A stretch of 64,000 nt of DNA, taken from positions 1 through 64,000 of the forward strand of contig CAYOSH010000013.1 in the NCBI GenBank assembly GCA_964406575.1, given 5' to 3'. The DNA comes from WTAW01 sp964406575. GTDB lineage: Bacteria > Acidobacteriota > Aminicenantia > Aminicenantales > Aminicenantaceae. Of the stretch, positions 8,392 through 15,904 are shown one piece after another. Position 1 is the first letter of the stretch; each line of letters starts with the position of its first letter. The position numbers were made by a program, and so were the translations under genes. Under the pieces are notes generated by a model. That model ran no database searches. It was not told the origin of the DNA and saw nothing but the letters and a program-made list of their open reading frames with translations.

Positions 8392-9078
8392 TCACCGCAA
8401 TCTTAATTCTCGCACTCCGTATTCTTTGAATTCGTGTTCAATGGCTTCTGCAATATGCTCTCCAGGCTTCAGCATGTTATACATAATCGGCAACAACTCG
8501 AGCGAAGAGCTCATGGTGTAGAACGAATACCCCTTATTTTCGACAGCTTCTTTGACACTGAGCCCATCGTCTCTTTTTTCCATCCTATTGGTGAGGCTGA
8601 TGACTCCAACGACATTGACTTCCGCTGCTGTCAATCCGTCGAGGGTTTGGATCAAGGAGCCTCCTGTGGTCGTGACATCTTCGAGAACGACGACTCTGCC
8701 CTGTGGCATGCCGACAAAATACTTATCTTTTGGAGCGCCGTGGTTCTTGGGCTTCGCTCTCCCCATCGCCAGAACGTGGCTCCCTCTGGAGTAGTGGGCA
8801 TCCTGTTGGGCCCATTTGTATTGGGTGATAATCCCCAATTTTGTGGCTCCCTCAGGGACTCCATAGAACGTATCCACCCGCAGGCCGCATTTTTTTGAGA
8901 AGTCCAGGACAAACTCTGCGAGTCTATCCGTAAGCCACACGTCCTCCACGACGTTCCTCCAGTTTGCGTAGTAATAGGATTTTCGCCCGGATTTTAGAGT
9001 TATAGGGTCTTCAAAGAATCCATAAACACTGTTTACTTCGATAAATCTGTTGAATTCTTCCTGATTGAATGTGTTCAT
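8392..9078 (-). CDS. pyrE: Orotate phosphoribosyltransferase
   Basis: This 228-residue type-I phosphoribosyltransferase makes OMP from orotate and PRPP. The PRPP-binding signature VVVLEDVTTTGGSL is at about 129-142, with the two acidic residues E133 and D134. Upstream, FFEDPITLKSGRKSYYYANWRNV matches the orotate-binding N-terminus (LKSGRxSxYY). The family is usually about 190-215 residues, so it is slightly long. It follows the aspartate carbamoyltransferase gene on the same strand with an 88-base gap and probably shares its transcript. Confidence 0.88.
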   Translation of the reverse strand: MNTFNQEEFNRFIEVNSVYGFFEDPITLKSGRKSYYYANWRNVVEDVWLTDRLAEFVLDFSKKCGLRVDTFYGVPEGATKLGIITQYKWAQQDAHYSRGSHVLAMGRAKPKNHGAPKDKYFVGMPQGRVVVLEDVTTTGGSLIQTLDGLTAAEVNVVGVISLTNRMEKRDDGLSVKEAVENKGYSFYTMSSSLELLPIMYNMLKPGEHIAEAIEHEFKEYGVRELRLR

Positions 9079-9165
9079 TCCAGCACCTTTATACTAATCT
9101 AAAGTGTGAGTGATGATTGACATTGAATTATTCCGGAAATCGACATTATTAATGAATAATCCAGG

Positions 9166-10677
9166 CTAAACGGGATCTATGCCTTGAGGCAGCGACTGCA
9201 GAAATTCCTGCTTCTCCTCTTCAGAGGCTTTCTTATTGAGTATATTGTAGGATTTTCTGCAGAATCTGCACCTCATGACTCCTTCCCCATCTCTGTAAAA
9301 CCGCGGAGGGACATCCTCATTGATCACACGCGTCACGCAGTTGGAGTTTCTACATAAAAAATACACAAATTTGTCCACGATTTTGCCTTCTCTGATGTAA
9401 TTGATTGTCGGTTCTGGTGAAATTTCTGCGACAATCTTATGCTCCCTTTCATTGAATTCGGTCAGATCCGTCTTCAGAATAGATTTTCCGATATTGGGAA
9501 GGTTGGCAGGAATAATACCCGTACCTCTGTTGATCAAGTCCAGGCCAACGACGATCTTCTGCTCTGTCCCCGGCTTCAGGTGATCGACAACTATTCCATT
9601 GGCGATGTTGTCGATGAAGCGCTTCCCCTCTTTGTCATTCTTTTTGGATTTCCTTATAAGTCGATTGTTTCCGTGCTCAAGAACAGGGCTGAGCTTCCCG
9701 TTGAATTGGATGTAGCCTTCGTGTTTCAGCATTTCATACAAAAGGGCTTTTCTCAAGAATAAACCGTTTTCCGCCTGCTGAAAAAATCCTTGGCTTTTAT
9801 CGAAGTACACCCTGTAGTCGATCTCAGCAACCTCGCTATTCACTGGAAGAGGGTGCATGAGCTTGACGTCATGATCTTTGACCTTATTCAGGTTGATCCT
9901 GTATTTTTGCATCATCTTAACGATGTCCTCTTGAGACATCCCCTGCATCCGCTCCAGCTGAGGCCTGGTCATGTAATAGAACTGGACTTTGGCCATCACG
10001 TCTTCGACAGTTTTTTCCCTCACAACGGTCACTCCTCGCGATTCAAGCAGAGGGGTAAGGTCATCAGGCATGCCCAAGAAATCTTCGGCCGCCCATCTGA
10101 TGGTCACTCCGTTAAAATGGGATAATGCAAGACTCAACGACCGTATTGTCCGTCCGTGAGACAGGTCTCCGCCCAAGCCAACATTGATATTGTCGAGTGT
10201 TTCATTGTTGAGGAGGAACAGTGTGAAAACATCCAGGAGCGCCTGTGTGGGGTGCTCGTTTTTCCCGTCGCCACCGTTGATCACGGGAATGGAGGCGACA
10301 TCCGCGGCCCACTGAACGGAGCCGTCAACGGGATGACGCATGACAATCACGTCAAACCAGTTGGCACAGACCATCATGATGGTGTCACGGATGGTTTCCT
10401 TCTTCTTCACAGCTGTCCCCTCTATGCCCGAGAAGCCATCGCTCATGCCCCCGAGCTCTCGCATGGCCGTGATGTGGCTCGTTTTTGTCCGTGTGGATGG
10501 TTCGAAGAAAAGATAGGCCATCGACCTGTTCTGGAGCTCATTGGCAAATTTGTACCTCTGGCCGCTTTTTTCCAGGTCATACATCATCTTTGCTTTCTGG
10601 CATAAATAAAGGATCTCTTCCCTCGTAAAATCCGTAATGGAGATGATGTCCCGGTTTGTGAAGTTTATGTCTGTCAT
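9166..10677 (-). CDS. pyrBI: Aspartate carbamoyltransferase, catalytic-regulatory fusion
   Basis: This 503-residue fusion joins a PyrB catalytic domain (about 1-325) to a PyrI regulatory domain (about 345-503), as known from Thermotoga. Catalytic motifs are FEPSTRTKTSH (near 60-70), NEHPTQALLD (near 140-150) and MHPLPVNSE. The regulatory part has FIDNIANGIVVDHLKPG at its nucleotide-binding start and a zinc site of the PyrI pattern: Cys-x4-Cys (LCRNSNCV) and Cys-x2-Cys (RCRFCRKS). The second ATG (10677) is spaced better from AAGAGG than the first at 10683, so I use it. It is probably subject to nucleotide feedback. It is transcribed with pyrE. Confidence 0.92.
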   Translation of the reverse strand: MTDINFTNRDIISITDFTREEILYLCQKAKMMYDLEKSGQRYKFANELQNRSMAYLFFEPSTRTKTSHITAMRELGGMSDGFSGIEGTAVKKKETIRDTIMMVCANWFDVIVMRHPVDGSVQWAADVASIPVINGGDGKNEHPTQALLDVFTLFLLNNETLDNINVGLGGDLSHGRTIRSLSLALSHFNGVTIRWAAEDFLGMPDDLTPLLESRGVTVVREKTVEDVMAKVQFYYMTRPQLERMQGMSQEDIVKMMQKYRINLNKVKDHDVKLMHPLPVNSEVAEIDYRVYFDKSQGFFQQAENGLFLRKALLYEMLKHEGYIQFNGKLSPVLEHGNNRLIRKSKKNDKEGKRFIDNIANGIVVDHLKPGTEQKIVVGLDLINRGTGIIPANLPNIGKSILKTDLTEFNEREHKIVAEISPEPTINYIREGKIVDKFVYFLCRNSNCVTRVINEDVPPRFYRDGEGVMRCRFCRKSYNILNKKASEEEKQEFLQSLPQGIDPV

Positions 10678-10817
10678 TTCCATCCTCTTCTTAAATTGTT
10701 CAAAAAAAAATAACGATCATTTTTATAACTCATATTTTCGGAATCATATTAACTTTATTTTGTGCCTCATATCAAGGTCTGATATACTTTTGTTCAAAAA
10801 AAGCAGGAGACATGGAA

Positions 10818-11909
10818 ATGACAAAGACAATTGCTCCTTTTATGTGTTTTTTATGGATATTCAGCTTTCTTGTCTGCTCGGCCGAAAAGAAAAAGGATGC
10901 CCAGGAGGCACCTCTTGTACAGGACATGCCGGAAGCCGTCAGTCGAATGCGAGAAAAGTCTGTAAAAATCGCCAAAAATGAAAAGGGCTACTGGGAAGCC
11001 AAATTCGAAGATAGTCCTACCATGGTCTACATTCCGGAAGGCGAATTCACCATGGGATCCGAGCACGGTCTTCCCAATGAAAAACCTGTGCATAGGGTCT
11101 ACTTGGATGGGTACTGGCTGGGCAAATATCCGGTCACGGTGGGGCAGTTCCGAAAATTTATCGAGGAGACTGGATACGTGAGCGATGCCGAGAAGGGAAA
11201 TGGATCTTGGCAGTTCTGGGAAGGCCGTTGGGTTGTTCGTCCGGATGGAAGCTGGAAGAATCCCTATTTTGAACAGGGTGAAAATCATCCGGTCGTGAGT
11301 ATCAGCTGGAATGATGCTGTGACCTACAGTCAATGGCTATCGATTAAAACTGGAATTGACTTCAAGCTTCCCACAGCAGCCCAATGGGAAAAAGGAGCAC
11401 GGGGAACGGATGAGCGCATGTATCCCTGGGGAAACGACATTCCAGACGGGACCAGAGCCAATTATGCGGACATCCGTTTTTGGAACAAATACGACGATTC
11501 CCGGCAAGCGGACAAAACCGAGGATGACGGCTTTACAGAGACATCTCCGGTGGGACGTTTCCCCGCCGGGGCTTCACCCTATGGATTGATGGACATGGCC
11601 GGAAATGTCTGGGAATGGTGCTACGATGTTTACGATGACGATTATTACTCAGCCTCCCCTTATAAAAATCCCTTAGGCCCGCCTGGCACAGGAACACCCG
11701 ACCAAGACCGAGTCAATCGCGGGGGGGGTAGCTGGACAGACAGGTCTGGACATATCACGCCCAAGGGTGGACACAACCTCCGCTCAGCGGCACGCACGGG
11801 GGACGAACAGAACAGCAGTGACGATCACATGGGATTCCGTCTGTGTATAGATTCTATTCCGCGTTATGAGGATCAGACCACCTCATCAACAAGTCCATCT
11901 CGTCCGTAA
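10818..11909 (+). CDS. FGE/SUMF1-fold secreted protein without the catalytic cysteines
   Basis: This 363-residue protein has an N-terminal hydrophobic segment ending near LVCS and then a formylglycine-generating-enzyme-type domain. Family text includes YIPEGEFTMGSEHGLPNEKPVHRVYLDGYWLGKYPVT, PTAAQWEKGARG, YPWGN, SPYGLMDMAGNVWEW and a C-terminal MGFRLC. In true FGEs the segment after GGS carries two copper-binding Cys. Here it reads GGGSWTDRSGH and has none, so formylglycine formation is unlikely. A ligand-binding or scaffold role is more probable. I prefer the ATG at 10818, 8 bases after GGAG, over that at 10812. It diverges from pyrBI across about 140 bases. Confidence 0.8.
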   Translation: MTKTIAPFMCFLWIFSFLVCSAEKKKDAQEAPLVQDMPEAVSRMREKSVKIAKNEKGYWEAKFEDSPTMVYIPEGEFTMGSEHGLPNEKPVHRVYLDGYWLGKYPVTVGQFRKFIEETGYVSDAEKGNGSWQFWEGRWVVRPDGSWKNPYFEQGENHPVVSISWNDAVTYSQWLSIKTGIDFKLPTAAQWEKGARGTDERMYPWGNDIPDGTRANYADIRFWNKYDDSRQADKTEDDGFTETSPVGRFPAGASPYGLMDMAGNVWEWCYDVYDDDYYSASPYKNPLGPPGTGTPDQDRVNRGGGSWTDRSGHITPKGGHNLRSAARTGDEQNSSDDHMGFRLCIDSIPRYEDQTTSSTSPSRP

Positions 11910-11972
11910 GCTCCATCATCCTCATCTGCTGAGTGGGATGGCGAACTTGAGCATAGGATTTTTAAAAATGAG

Positions 11973-14774
11973 TTATTTATCGTACCAATAATCAGGCAGA
12001 ATAAAGGATTTTCTCTTCAAGACTTTATCCCCGACCGTAAGTTCTATCGTGTATTCTCCAGGTTGGACGCGCTTTAAGACATATTCCCTGCCACGCATTC
12101 CCGGTTCCCAGGCAACGCGTGTTCTCAATGACCGACCTGTTCGTCCCACCTCTTCATCTGCCTCACCATAGTACTCGTTTGTATCATAGTAATCATAAAA
12201 GGGCTCTTTCTCTCCTTTGGCCACCTGTTCATCCCAACGCGCAATTTCCTCTGGTGTCCGCTTCCTCCCTCGCTTCGTCATCCCCCATTCAACACTGTTT
12301 AATCCCGCATCTCCCGGGCCGACTATTTCATTGATCAGAATAGAGCCGTCATATACAGAAATCTTCACTCCTTCTGGCTGTTTCTCTTTGAGGTAATAAT
12401 TGATAACCACACCAAAGGGCTCGTTTTCTCCTTCAAAATTCTGTGCGCTCACAGTTTTTTGGCTGGGCATGATCCACTGAACTTTAGGTTCGATCTTGAA
12501 CAATCGGGCGTCCTCTACCAAAACATCTTGCGATAATTCCTCGAGGACAGAGATATCTGCGATATAAAAACCCCTGCCAAAAGTCCCGACCACCAGCTCG
12601 TTCTCACGGGGATGGATGGCCAGGTCATTGACCGGAATCGTGGGGAGATTGTTTTTCATCTCATTCCAAGTTCGCCCTCCATCCATGGTCACATAGACGG
12701 TCCTGTCCGTCCCGATAAAGAGGAGGTTGGGATTTTTTCGGTCCTCCCTGACCACGTTTATTCCCTCATCGGGCAGGTTATTCGCGATAGAAACCCATGT
12801 TTTTCCGAAATCTTGGGTTCGGTACACAAAAGGGCGGAAATCTGTCCTGTGGCGGCCTGTGAAGCTCACATAGGCTGTTCCCGCATCATGGTGGGAAGCA
12901 ATAACACGTGTCACCCAGTATTCGGGATTGTTGGGGATGTTGCCGTTGAGCAGAGCCCAGGTTTTGCCTCCATCTCTGGTGAGCTGGACGTTTCCATCAT
13001 CCGTACCGACCCAAATCACACCCTGTTCTATAGGAGATTCATCGATAGTCGTTATCGTTCCATAAAACTGGACTTCCCTGCCCCCAAATTTGGAAGTCTC
13101 GTTTTTCGTTAAGTCGGGGCTCACCTCTTCCCATTTCTCTCCGCGGAAAGATGACTTGAGCAGCATATTGGCGCCATGATAGATGACATTCGGATTGTGG
13201 GGTGAGATGAGCACAGGGGCGTTCCAATTGAAACGAATATCCGGATTACCCCGATAGCGAATCCTTTTTCTCTGTCCTGTTTTCTGGTCGTTCCGGGACA
13301 ATCCTCCGAATTGAGATTCTGTATACAACCAACGGCTGTTTGTGGGGTCCACCTGGTTGTAGAATCCATCGCCACCCAGAACATGCTCCCAATCCTCGAA
13401 ACGAACGGGAAAGCGTCCTTTTTTGGTGCTCGGTCCCTTCCAGCACCCGAAATCCTGCAGGCCACCATACACATTGTAGGGATAGTCCATGTCCACACCG
13501 ATGGCATACAGCTGGGCCATGGAGACGTTATCGATGTGGAGCCAGTTTTTGCCCGAGTCATAGCTTATGGCAAATCCGTAGTCATAACCCAGGAGCATAT
13601 GGTCACTGTTTTCGGGATCGATCCAGAGGACATGATTATCCCCCGCAAACTCGAATGCCCGCGACCAGGTTTTCCCGCCATCGGTCGACTTGTCGACCTG
13701 CGCGCCCATCACATAGACCGTATTCTCCTCATTCGGGTCGACATAGATCCGGGCATAGTAGTTCATCCGTTCGCCCACGTTTCCTTCGCTCGCCTGTCTC
13801 CATGTTTCTCCCGCATTATCTGTCCGATACACGATATTTCCCACTACTGGTTTGCTCGGTTCTTTCCCACTCTGAATTTCTATCCAGCGTTCTTCGGTGG
13901 ACATTTCCGGTGAGTTTTCATCCTCGATGAGTGCATACAGGATATCCGGATTTTGCGGATAGAGGGTGAGGCCGATCTTTCCGAGCAATCCACCGGGAAG
14001 ACCCTTCGTCAATTTCTGCCAGCTGTTTCCGCCATCCGTCGTTTTATAAATCCCACTCCCTGGCCCAGAACCCGAGAAGCCCCAAGGCCTGCGGATCCTC
14101 TGGTAGATCGATGCATAAAGAGTATTAGGATCGCGGGGGTCCATCACCATGTCTGTCGCGCCGACATATATGCCGTCCGCCACCATTTCCAGGGATTTCG
14201 TCCAGATCTTGCCGCCGTCAATGGTTTTGTACACACCCCGTTCAGGATTTTCGGTATAGTAATGCCCCTGTGCCGCCACATAAACGATATCTGGATCTGT
14301 AGGGTGAATAATAACTTTTCCGATGTGATGGGATTCCTTGAGTCCCATATACTTCCATGTTTTTCCCCCGTCAGTGGATTTGTAGACGCCATCTCCATAA
14401 TAGGTGCTGTTTCTGAGGTTTGCTTCTCCTGTTCCTATCCAGACAATATTATGATCTGAGGGGGCAATAGCGACATCGCCGACGGTAGACGTGTTTTCGT
14501 TGTCGAAGACGGACTCGAACGTCGTTCCATTATTCACTGTTTTCCACAATCCCCCAGGACCTGCCCCAACAAAAAAGACATAGGGATCCTGCTGTGATAC
14601 AGCAAATGCCTCAACTCTTCCGCCCTGTCGGGTCGGCCCGATCTCCCGATAATGGATCTTACTGAGAATGTTCTCAGGAATCTTCTGGGCCGATGTATAG
14701 AGCACACATAATAAGGCGCATGCTAAGAACGTGCTGATAGATAATCGTACACTTAGTATTTTTCGATTCCTCAT
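11973..14774 (-). CDS. Secreted sortilin/BNR-repeat beta-propeller protein (glycosyl hydrolase-like)
   Basis: This 933-residue secreted protein has a signal peptide (to about residue 29, ending YTSAQ) followed by many BNR/Asp-box repeats of the form STDGGKTW or TTDGGNSWQ over residues about 35-750. That pattern is typical of VPS10/sortilin-type ten-bladed propellers widespread in this lineage. The C-terminal 180 residues carry a beta-rich domain (ILINEIVGPGDAGLNSVEW) and end in KSFILPDYWYDK. Substrate and enzymatic activity are unknown; binding of peptides or glycans outside the cell is plausible. AGGGAGG lies 6 bases before the ATG. It stands as a single transcription unit. Confidence 0.8.
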   Translation of the reverse strand: MRNRKILSVRLSISTFLACALLCVLYTSAQKIPENILSKIHYREIGPTRQGGRVEAFAVSQQDPYVFFVGAGPGGLWKTVNNGTTFESVFDNENTSTVGDVAIAPSDHNIVWIGTGEANLRNSTYYGDGVYKSTDGGKTWKYMGLKESHHIGKVIIHPTDPDIVYVAAQGHYYTENPERGVYKTIDGGKIWTKSLEMVADGIYVGATDMVMDPRDPNTLYASIYQRIRRPWGFSGSGPGSGIYKTTDGGNSWQKLTKGLPGGLLGKIGLTLYPQNPDILYALIEDENSPEMSTEERWIEIQSGKEPSKPVVGNIVYRTDNAGETWRQASEGNVGERMNYYARIYVDPNEENTVYVMGAQVDKSTDGGKTWSRAFEFAGDNHVLWIDPENSDHMLLGYDYGFAISYDSGKNWLHIDNVSMAQLYAIGVDMDYPYNVYGGLQDFGCWKGPSTKKGRFPVRFEDWEHVLGGDGFYNQVDPTNSRWLYTESQFGGLSRNDQKTGQRKRIRYRGNPDIRFNWNAPVLISPHNPNVIYHGANMLLKSSFRGEKWEEVSPDLTKNETSKFGGREVQFYGTITTIDESPIEQGVIWVGTDDGNVQLTRDGGKTWALLNGNIPNNPEYWVTRVIASHHDAGTAYVSFTGRHRTDFRPFVYRTQDFGKTWVSIANNLPDEGINVVREDRKNPNLLFIGTDRTVYVTMDGGRTWNEMKNNLPTIPVNDLAIHPRENELVVGTFGRGFYIADISVLEELSQDVLVEDARLFKIEPKVQWIMPSQKTVSAQNFEGENEPFGVVINYYLKEKQPEGVKISVYDGSILINEIVGPGDAGLNSVEWGMTKRGRKRTPEEIARWDEQVAKGEKEPFYDYYDTNEYYGEADEEVGRTGRSLRTRVAWEPGMRGREYVLKRVQPGEYTIELTVGDKVLKRKSFILPDYWYDK

Positions 14775-14899
14775 CCTTAACCTCCCTCAATCAAATGAAA
14801 ATCGATCGCTTTTTGACAAATATCTTTTATCCTAGAATGAAAAAGCATTTTCGAAAAAAGTACAAAAGCGAGTATGAAAAAAACTGATGATTTATTTTG

Positions 14900-15118
14900 T
14901 CAGGGAAATTTTCCCTTCAACATCCAAAACGATGGTAGAGCAGACAAAATCCGGTAGCGAGCGTTGTGCCCCCACTCCATGCGGACATCCATATCCAGAT
15001 TCCAGTCCTTGCGAATCTCGATAGGAACTTGCGCTTGAATCAAGGCCACGATAACGAATAAGAGATTAATGAGAGCGATAGATACACATGTGATCGTTTT
15101 AGGCCACTTTCTTTGCAT
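14900..15118 (-). CDS. Small hypothetical protein with one N-terminal membrane segment
   Basis: The 72-residue product starts MQRKWPKTI, then a single hydrophobic segment (about residues 8-28) and a short polar tail. I chose the ATG at 15118 because AGAGGAA lies just upstream and it starts after the stop of the preceding gene (15132). A start at 15148 would overlap that gene and has no such site. The product is probably an anchored or exported peptide. I do not recognise the family. It seems co-transcribed with the 188-residue secreted protein gene. Confidence 0.45.
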   Translation of the reverse strand: MQRKWPKTITCVSIALINLLFVIVALIQAQVPIEIRKDWNLDMDVRMEWGHNARYRILSALPSFWMLKGKFP

Positions 15119-15131
15119 CTTATTCCTCTTT

Positions 15132-15698
15132 TTACTGTGAGATGCCAATCAACTCTTTATAAGCTGCCAGAACCTCTCCCATCGCCTTTTTTGTGATATT
15201 ATGTACAGCCACTCTTTCAAATCCTTTGACGCCATTGTATTTTAATTTCACGGTCTTGGCTTTGCTGATTTTCTCCATCAATTCGAACTCTTCCTGGTTC
15301 GCGACCACATCATACACTTCGACAATTCCTCCACTCATATCTCTGTCTCCGGAACGGAGAAAATTATCCTTTGTTTCCACTGTTTCGATTTTTTTTCTCG
15401 GAGTTAGGATGTACTCTTTATCATCGACGGAAAAAACATACTCTTTTACGAACAAATTTTCCCGCCCGCCGTAAAGAATAACCATTCGCAAAAAGCACTC
15501 GCCACTTTCCATTCTCTGGCCAATATAGGGGTAGATTTTTGCGTTTCCACTCGATCCTTTCTTATGTTTGTACCAGATGATGCCGTTGTCTTCATCGACC
15601 TGAGGTTTTAAGTTGTACTTCTTCTCGAAAGCCTTATCCAGCGAATATAGTGAAGTTGCGACAAAAATAACGACAAGAATTAGACAGATTCTTTTCAT
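15132..15698 (-). CDS. Secreted hypothetical protein
   Basis: The 188-residue product has a signal peptide (KRICLILVVIFVATSLYS) and a mature alpha/beta part beginning LDKAFEKKYNLKPQVDEDNGIIWYKHK. It contains KIYPYIGQRMESGECFLRMVILYGG and ends with a helix (MGEVLAAYKELIGISQ). An AAGGGG site precedes the ATG. I do not recognise a domain. It is followed 14 bases later by the small membrane protein gene. Periplasmic location is inferred from the signal peptide. Confidence 0.6.
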   Translation of the reverse strand: MKRICLILVVIFVATSLYSLDKAFEKKYNLKPQVDEDNGIIWYKHKKGSSGNAKIYPYIGQRMESGECFLRMVILYGGRENLFVKEYVFSVDDKEYILTPRKKIETVETKDNFLRSGDRDMSGGIVEVYDVVANQEEFELMEKISKAKTVKLKYNGVKGFERVAVHNITKKAMGEVLAAYKELIGISQ

Positions 15699-15722
15699 CG
15701 GTAACCCCTTTCATCGGCCCTC

Positions 15723-15741
15723 TCGGGGAACGGGCCCTGCA
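15723..15741. repeat. Copy of the TCGGGGAACGG intergenic repeat
   Basis: The stretch TCGGGGAACGGGCCCTGCA is close to the reverse complement of the left half of the palindrome at 2561-2605 (GTAGGGTCCGTTCCCCGA). Both copies are intergenic, here upstream of the 188-residue secreted protein gene. Confidence 0.4.
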
Positions 15742-15843
15742 CTTGGACTTTTGTGAGATTCCAATCATCTATAAGACTTTAGCCCATTTGATATAATCAT
15801 TCGAATTTATATAAATCAGAAAGCAAATGAATCAGGCCTAACA

Positions 15844-15874
15844 GAAAAAAAGGGGGGGGACTTAGTCCCCCCCC
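15844..15874 (-). terminator. Strong rho-independent terminator of the TonB receptor gene
   Basis: On the minus strand, eight G, AC, the loop TAA, GT and eight C form a 10-base-pair perfect stem followed directly by a run of eight T. It lies 30 bases after the stop of the receptor gene ending at 15905. The unbroken G8/C8 stem is unusually strong. Confidence 0.9.
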
Positions 15875-15904
15875 GCAACACTCTATTCGAACTTTCGCTT
15901 TAAA

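Noticed and set aside
13311..13930. Two long plus-strand frames inside the BNR-repeat gene
   Set aside because: Shadows of a repetitive coding sequence on the other strand.
15852..15874. G8/C8 tract as a CRISPR or repeat unit
   Set aside because: A single hairpin with a T run directly after a gene is better explained as a terminator.
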